In this document: piece after piece, positions 59,784-62,798 of the stretch | Layout: each line of letters opens with the position of its first letter | How positions within the stretch are numbered: position 1 is the stretch's first letter | NCBI GenBank assembly: GCA_019745565.1 | Contig: JAIESW010000002.1 | Span: 1 to 62,798 of the forward strand | Direction: 5' to 3' | Source: Burkholderiales bacterium | Lineage (GTDB): Bacteria > Pseudomonadota > Gammaproteobacteria > Burkholderiales > Ga0077523 | DNA: 62,798 nt | Notes under the pieces: model-generated | Database searches by the model: none | What the model was told of the DNA's origin: nothing | The model's input: the letters and a program-made list of their open reading frames with translations, nothing else | Made by a program: the position numbers and the translations under genes

Positions 59784-60920
59784 ATGGGTATTCGCCTGCA
59801 CGCTGCTCTGTGCGGCCTGATCCTGCTTGGCGTCGGTGCGTGGGCCAGTGCCGCGGAGCCGATTCGCATCGGCTTGGTGGACGAGACCACCGGCCCTGCC
59901 GCCGAGGCCGGCGTGCTCACCCTGCACGGCGTACGCCTGGCGCTGGACGAGATCAACGCTGCCGGCGGCATCCTCGGCCGGCCGGTGGAACTGATCGTGG
60001 AAGACAACCAGAGCACCAACCCCGGCACCGTGCTCGCCTATTCCAAGCTGGTGGACCAGAAGGTGGTGGCGGTGGTGGGCCCGCTGCGCAGCACCCAGGT
60101 GCAGGCAGCGTCGCCCACCATCGCCAAGGCGAAGCTCCCGGCCATCATCGGTGGCAGCGACCCCAGCCTCACCAAGGTCAACAACCCGTGGATCTTCCGC
60201 GTGCGGCCGAACGACTTCTACTCCTCCCGCGTCGTGGCCGAGCACGGCGTGAAGACGCTGGGCAAGAAGAAGTGGGCGATCATCCATTCCACCGACACCT
60301 TCGGCTCCAACGGCAAGAATGCGCTGGTCGACGCGCTGAAGGCCCACGGCGTCGAGCCGGTGCTGATCCAGGGCTACACCAACAACCAGCAGGACTTCAC
60401 CGCGGTGGTGCTGGCCGTGAAGAAGTCCGGCGCCGACATCATCGGCAGCTACATGACCAACTCGCCCGACGTGGGCATCTTCGCCAAGCAGCTGAAGCAG
60501 CTCGGTGTGGATGCGGACTGGATCGGCTCCACCTCGCTCGCCACCGAGACCGCGCTGAAGCTGGCCGGCGACGCGCTCTGGGGCACCTACGTGGTGACCG
60601 ACTTCTTCCCCGAGGCCAACCCGGAGAGCAAGGCGTTCTCCGCCAAGTTCAAGGCGAAGCACGGGTTCAACCCCGATCTGTATTCAGCGTGGTCCTACGC
60701 CGCCTTGCATCTGCTGAAGCACGCCATCACCACCGCGGGCTCGACGGACTCCGACGCCGTGCGCAAGGCGCTGCTGGCTACGCGCGGCCTGAAAGGCATC
60801 GAAGGGACCTACAACTTCGACGCCAACGGCGACGGCCTGCACGGCTACACCATCGTGCGCAATGAACAGGGCAAGCTCGTCTTCATCCGCACCATCGAAT
60901 TCCCCGTCGAGAACAAGTAG
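59784..60920 (+). CDS. Branched-chain amino acid-type substrate-binding protein
   Basis: 378 residues with signal peptide (cleavage after ASA near 23) and PBP type 1 fold: PIRIGLVDETTGPAAEAGVL, VRLALDEINAAGGILGRPVE and GTYVVTDFFPEANPESKAFS. Leader GGGAGGAGAA precedes ATG. Starts a separate, plus-strand unit; no Liv permease is nearby, so its transporter is elsewhere, or it is a receptor. The next gene (thioesterase) starts 12 nt later. Confidence 0.92.
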   Translation: MGIRLHAALCGLILLGVGAWASAAEPIRIGLVDETTGPAAEAGVLTLHGVRLALDEINAAGGILGRPVELIVEDNQSTNPGTVLAYSKLVDQKVVAVVGPLRSTQVQAASPTIAKAKLPAIIGGSDPSLTKVNNPWIFRVRPNDFYSSRVVAEHGVKTLGKKKWAIIHSTDTFGSNGKNALVDALKAHGVEPVLIQGYTNNQQDFTAVVLAVKKSGADIIGSYMTNSPDVGIFAKQLKQLGVDADWIGSTSLATETALKLAGDALWGTYVVTDFFPEANPESKAFSAKFKAKHGFNPDLYSAWSYAALHLLKHAITTAGSTDSDAVRKALLATRGLKGIEGTYNFDANGDGLHGYTIVRNEQGKLVFIRTIEFPVENK

Positions 60921-60932
60921 AGGTCTGGTCCC

Positions 60933-61325
60933 ATGAGCAATGTGCTGGAACCCGGCGTGACTGGCCGGGCAGAGGTGACGGCCGGGCCGGGCAACCTGGC
61001 GTCGGACCTGGGCAGCGGCTTCGTGAGCGTTTTCTCCACCCCGACCATGATCGCCCTGATGGAAACCGCGGCCGGCAAGTCGGTCGAGCCGCTGGTGGGC
61101 GAGGGCAAGACCACGGTGGGCGTGCGTGTGGACATCCGCCACTTGGCCGCTACCCCTCCGGGAATGAAGGTGGTGGCCAGGTCACGGTTGGTAAAGATCG
61201 ACGGGAAGATCCTGACCTTCGAAGTCTGTGCCGACGACGAGCGGGAGCGGATCGGCGAAGGCATCCACGAACGCGCCGTAGTGGACCGCGCGCGTTTCGT
61301 CCAAAAGGTCGAAGCGAAAACTTAG
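60933..61325 (+). CDS. FlK-like hotdog thioesterase
   Basis: 130 residues of the fluoroacetyl-CoA thioesterase family. The catalytic set Thr36 (in STPTMIALME), Glu44 and His70 (IRHLAATPPG) fits FlK Thr42/Glu50/His76 with a constant offset of six. The terminal GIHERAVVDR strand is also typical. Most FlK homologues do not hydrolyse fluoroacetyl-CoA; a different acyl-CoA is likely. Located 12 nt after an orphan SBP gene, so likely co-transcribed. Confidence 0.85.
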   Translation: MSNVLEPGVTGRAEVTAGPGNLASDLGSGFVSVFSTPTMIALMETAAGKSVEPLVGEGKTTVGVRVDIRHLAATPPGMKVVARSRLVKIDGKILTFEVCADDERERIGEGIHERAVVDRARFVQKVEAKT

Positions 61326-61330
61326 GCACT

Positions 61331-61358
61331 CCCTCCCCCAGCTAAAGCTGGGGGAGGG
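61331..61358. repeat. GC-rich hairpin repeat unit
   Basis: CCCTCCCCCAGCT (61331-61343), AA loop, AGCTGGGGGAGGG (61346-61358). A 13-bp perfect stem just after the thioesterase stop. The rest of the 293-nt gap to the next gene (61359-61620) shows no other feature. Confidence 0.85.
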
Positions 61359-61620
61359 TCAAGGACGGGGCCAGCGGCATCCCTCACCCAACAGCGGCAG
61401 CCAGCGGCACAGACGCCCGCAACCCAGTCCGCCGCTCATGGTGCCAAACCGACCGTTCGCACCGGCGCCCCACCGCTCGCGTACCCGATTCGCCCGTCCA
61501 ACGGAATTCAAGCGAATCCGTACACCGCCGGCACACGTATCGCGTTGAAGAACGTGAGTCCTGCATCGGGGAACCTCCCTGCGAATCCGAGGACTCACCG
61601 GTAAGAAAAGGAGAGTCATC

Positions 61621-61827
61621 ATGAACGACGAAATCGAAGCAGCGATCCCCGACGCCACGCCGACCGGCAAGACGCGCTCGGCCCTGCTGCTCGCCGCCAT
61701 GCAGGCTTTCCTGGAACTGGACCGCAGCGCTTCCGCCGAGAAGGCCGAGGCGGTGAAGAAGGAAGAGACGCTGCTAGCGGAGTTCAGCGAGTTGGTGGTG
61801 GTGCCGGGCTTACTGGCCGCCGAGTAG
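61621..61827 (+). CDS. Small hypothetical helical protein (68 aa)
   Basis: ATG 61621 has an excellent ribosome site (AAGGAGAG). Composition is alanine/glutamate-rich and helical: TGKTRSALLLAAMQAFLEL, then SAEKAEAVKKEETLLAEFSE. No signal or TM. No family recognised. Sits between two hairpin repeats and upstream of the RM remnant. Confidence 0.55.
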   Translation: MNDEIEAAIPDATPTGKTRSALLLAAMQAFLELDRSASAEKAEAVKKEETLLAEFSELVVVPGLLAAE

Positions 61828-61853
61828 TTTCTCTCGATCTCCGCAGCATCGTC

Positions 61854-61881
61854 CCCTCCCCCAGCTTCAGCTGGGGGAGGG
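61854..61881. repeat. GC-rich hairpin repeat unit
   Basis: CCCTCCCCCAGCT (61854-61866), TC loop, AGCTGGGGGAGGG (61869-61881); the stem is identical to the 61331 unit. It follows the 68-aa gene. Confidence 0.85.
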
Positions 61882-62019
61882 CCAGGGAGGGGGCAACAGC
61901 GCCCCCTTGGCCCAGGTAGCCGCATACCCAATCCAGCCATCCTCGCGCCCACCCTGCGCTAGCCCACCTCGCGTCCCCCTCACGCCCCCTGCTACCATCC
62001 CCCTGATAAGCGGGGGCGC

Positions 62020-62332
62020 ATGGGTTCCGAACAACAAGCCCGGGAGACCATCGATCGGCTGCTGACCCAGGCAGGTTGGGTGGTCGCCGACTACAAGGAT
62101 GCGGACATCCACGCTTCGCGTGGGGTGGCGCTGCGCGAGTTCGTGCTCGCGGGTGGTTTCGGGTTTGGCGACTACCTGCTTTATATCGACGGCAAAGCCG
62201 CAGGCGTGGTCGAAGCGAAGAAGGCAGGCGCCACTCTCACGGGGGGGCGAGGCCCAGTCCGGGAAGTACTCCCAAAGTTTGCCTTCGGCATTGCCCGCTT
62301 GGCGGCAACCCCTGCCAGTCCTATACGAATAG
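62020..62332 (+). pseudogene. hsdR: Type I restriction subunit HsdR, N-terminal remnant with frameshift
   Basis: ATG 62020 starts a typical HsdR N-terminal nuclease domain: EQQARETIDRLLTQAGWVV, then GFGDYLLYIDGKAAGVVEAK, containing PD-(D/E)XK residues (Asp...Glu-Ala-Lys). After KAGATLTG the frame shifts by one base at a run of seven G (62241-62247); the +1 frame continues as EAQSGKYSQSLPSALPAW and ends PLPVLYE before TAG (62330-62332). Full HsdR is about 800-1100 residues, so the nuclease/translocase is lost. Confidence 0.85.
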
Positions 62333-62533
62333 GAGGAGCTCGTGGCCCGGGACAAGGCCAGCCGCGACCTCTTCTGGCTCAAGGACGAGTCGTTGGCTGG
62401 TTCCGACAATCTGCCGCCGCCGAAGGTGATCGCCCAGGAGATCGTGGAGGATCTGGAGGCGGCGTTGGAGCAGTTTCGGTCGATCACCGAAGATCTGCGT
62501 GGTGGCGGCACCGAAGTGAAGTCGAGCCCCTGA
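62333..62533 (+). pseudogene. hsdM: Type I modification subunit HsdM, C-terminal remnant
   Basis: In the same frame as the HsdR remnant, right after its TAG: EELVARDKASRDLFWLKD, then ESLAGSDNLPPPKVIAQEIV, then EDLEAALEQFRSITEDL, which is the HsdM C-terminal signature. The rest of HsdM and all of HsdS are missing. A GTG at 62342 with AGGAGGAG upstream could be translated as a 63-residue peptide, perhaps by chance. Joined to HsdR by a deletion. Confidence 0.82.
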
Positions 62534-62543
62534 GAATGGCATC

Positions 62544-62696
62544 TCAAGTGCACTGCTCGTGGATCAACCGGAAGCCAACGTTCCAGCCGAGTTTCCGGGT
62601 AGCTTCGTACAGCTGCCGAACCACAGCAAAGGGGATGTTCGGAGTCCATTCTGACGTCAGCGGCGGCGCGCTGGCGTCGACGCTGGTCCGGCCCAT
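62544..62696 (-). CDS. Candidate small protein or C-terminal gene fragment (50 aa)
   Basis: ATG 62696 to TGA 62544. The last 35 residues look coding: EWTPNIPFAVVRQLYEATRK, then LGWNVGFRLIHEQCT, while the N-terminus is poor in family features. No ribosome site upstream. It may be the surviving end of a gene that was truncated at this locus, or a remnant of the RM region. No family recognised. Confidence 0.35.
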   Translation of the reverse strand: MGRTSVDASAPPLTSEWTPNIPFAVVRQLYEATRKLGWNVGFRLIHEQCT

Positions 62697-62711
62697 GAGA
62701 GGAAAGGGAAG

Positions 62712-62798
62712 TTGAGCGAGACCAGCCCAGGACTGCGCGAGCGCGTGTTGGCGGAACTGCGGCGCTCCCCTGGCCGAAAAGCGAGCGAGCTGGCCGCT
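62712..62798 (+). CDS. Partial gene leaving the window
   Basis: TTG 62712 preceded by GAGAGGAAAGGGA. Open to the window end (29 codons): LSETSPGLRERVLAELRRSP, then GRKASELAA. The pattern LRERVLAELRRSPGRKASEL suggests a winged-helix DNA-binding start (HTH of the type found in RM-linked or regulatory proteins). It is the next gene after the RM remnant. Function cannot be set from this fragment. Confidence 0.5.
   Translation, partial: MSETSPGLRERVLAELRRSPGRKASELAA

Noticed and set aside
1..62798. CRISPR arrays, tRNA or rRNA genes, complete transposons
   Set aside because: No regularly spaced repeats, no cloverleaf with CCA-like ends, no rRNA-like blocks and no transposase frame were seen on either strand. 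A tool-based search would be needed to exclude a degenerate tRNA.

Overview
This is a GC-rich (roughly two thirds G+C by eye), gene-dense chromosomal window, most likely from a betaproteobacterium (Burkholderiales or a related lineage). The support is the gene content: Dpp- and Liv-type ABC importers, MaoC/thiolase/CoA-ligase acyl-CoA genes, a CIO-type cytochrome bd oxidase, a SWIB protein with a Lys/Ala/Pro tail, an isoquinoline-oxidoreductase-type molybdoenzyme and a GC-rich hairpin repeat of a style common in that group. No rRNA, tRNA, CRISPR array or complete mobile element was found. The taxonomic call is inference.

Layout. 0.2-5.6 kb: complete peptide/nickel-type ABC importer (SBP, two permeases, two ATPases). 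5.6-12.7 kb: aldehyde dehydrogenase, membrane GGEEF diguanylate cyclase, GMC oxidoreductase and a chemoreceptor behind a sigma-28-like promoter. 12.8-20.6 kb: paired hotdog (MaoC-like) genes, EamA exporter, retropepsin-like protease, M20 peptidase, cupin, ADP-forming acyl-CoA ligase, and an overlapping DUF35/thiolase-fold pair resembling Ltp2-type aldolases. 20.7-27.2 kb: an unusual envelope/cyclic-nucleotide cassette: CHASE2-adenylate cyclase, a FecR-TPR-outer-membrane-barrel fusion and an 8-cysteine lipoprotein. 27.4-35.2 kb: PAS-GAF-PAS-GGDEF-EAL protein, Dtd, GT4 glycosyltransferase, MsrA, SWIB protein, lipoprotein, RecE-like nuclease, TPR protein. 35.5-45.0 kb: Liv-type importer with a fused LivM-LivG subunit, then DUF1028, DsrE-like, isochorismatase-like hydrolase, RidA, nitrilase-superfamily hydrolase, amidase and an AtzG-like 66-aa subunit. 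These together look like an uptake and breakdown route for an amide or ureide. 45.2-53.5 kb: small membrane proteins, TonB-domain protein, cold-shock protein with a long leader, agmatinase-family hydrolase, CydAB, and a receiver-cyclase-kinase fusion in which all three modules look degenerate. 53.6-61.3 kb: DUF4864, YdjM-like membrane protein, VOC protein, orphan pseudopilin pair, amino-acid SBP, IorB-type molybdoenzyme with a MerR regulator behind a textbook MerR promoter, and an orphan SBP with a FlK-like thioesterase. 61.6-62.8 kb: a small ORF and a decayed type I restriction-modification locus (HsdR N-terminus joined to an HsdM C-terminus), with a partial gene leaving the window.

Signal transduction is dense: two c-di-GMP enzymes, one apparently active class III cyclase, one degenerate cyclase and one chemoreceptor. 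GC-rich hairpin repeats (six hairpins at four places) sit only between genes. The most novel-looking units are the CHASE2/FecR-TPR-barrel/lipoprotein cassette and the triple-degenerate signalling fusion.
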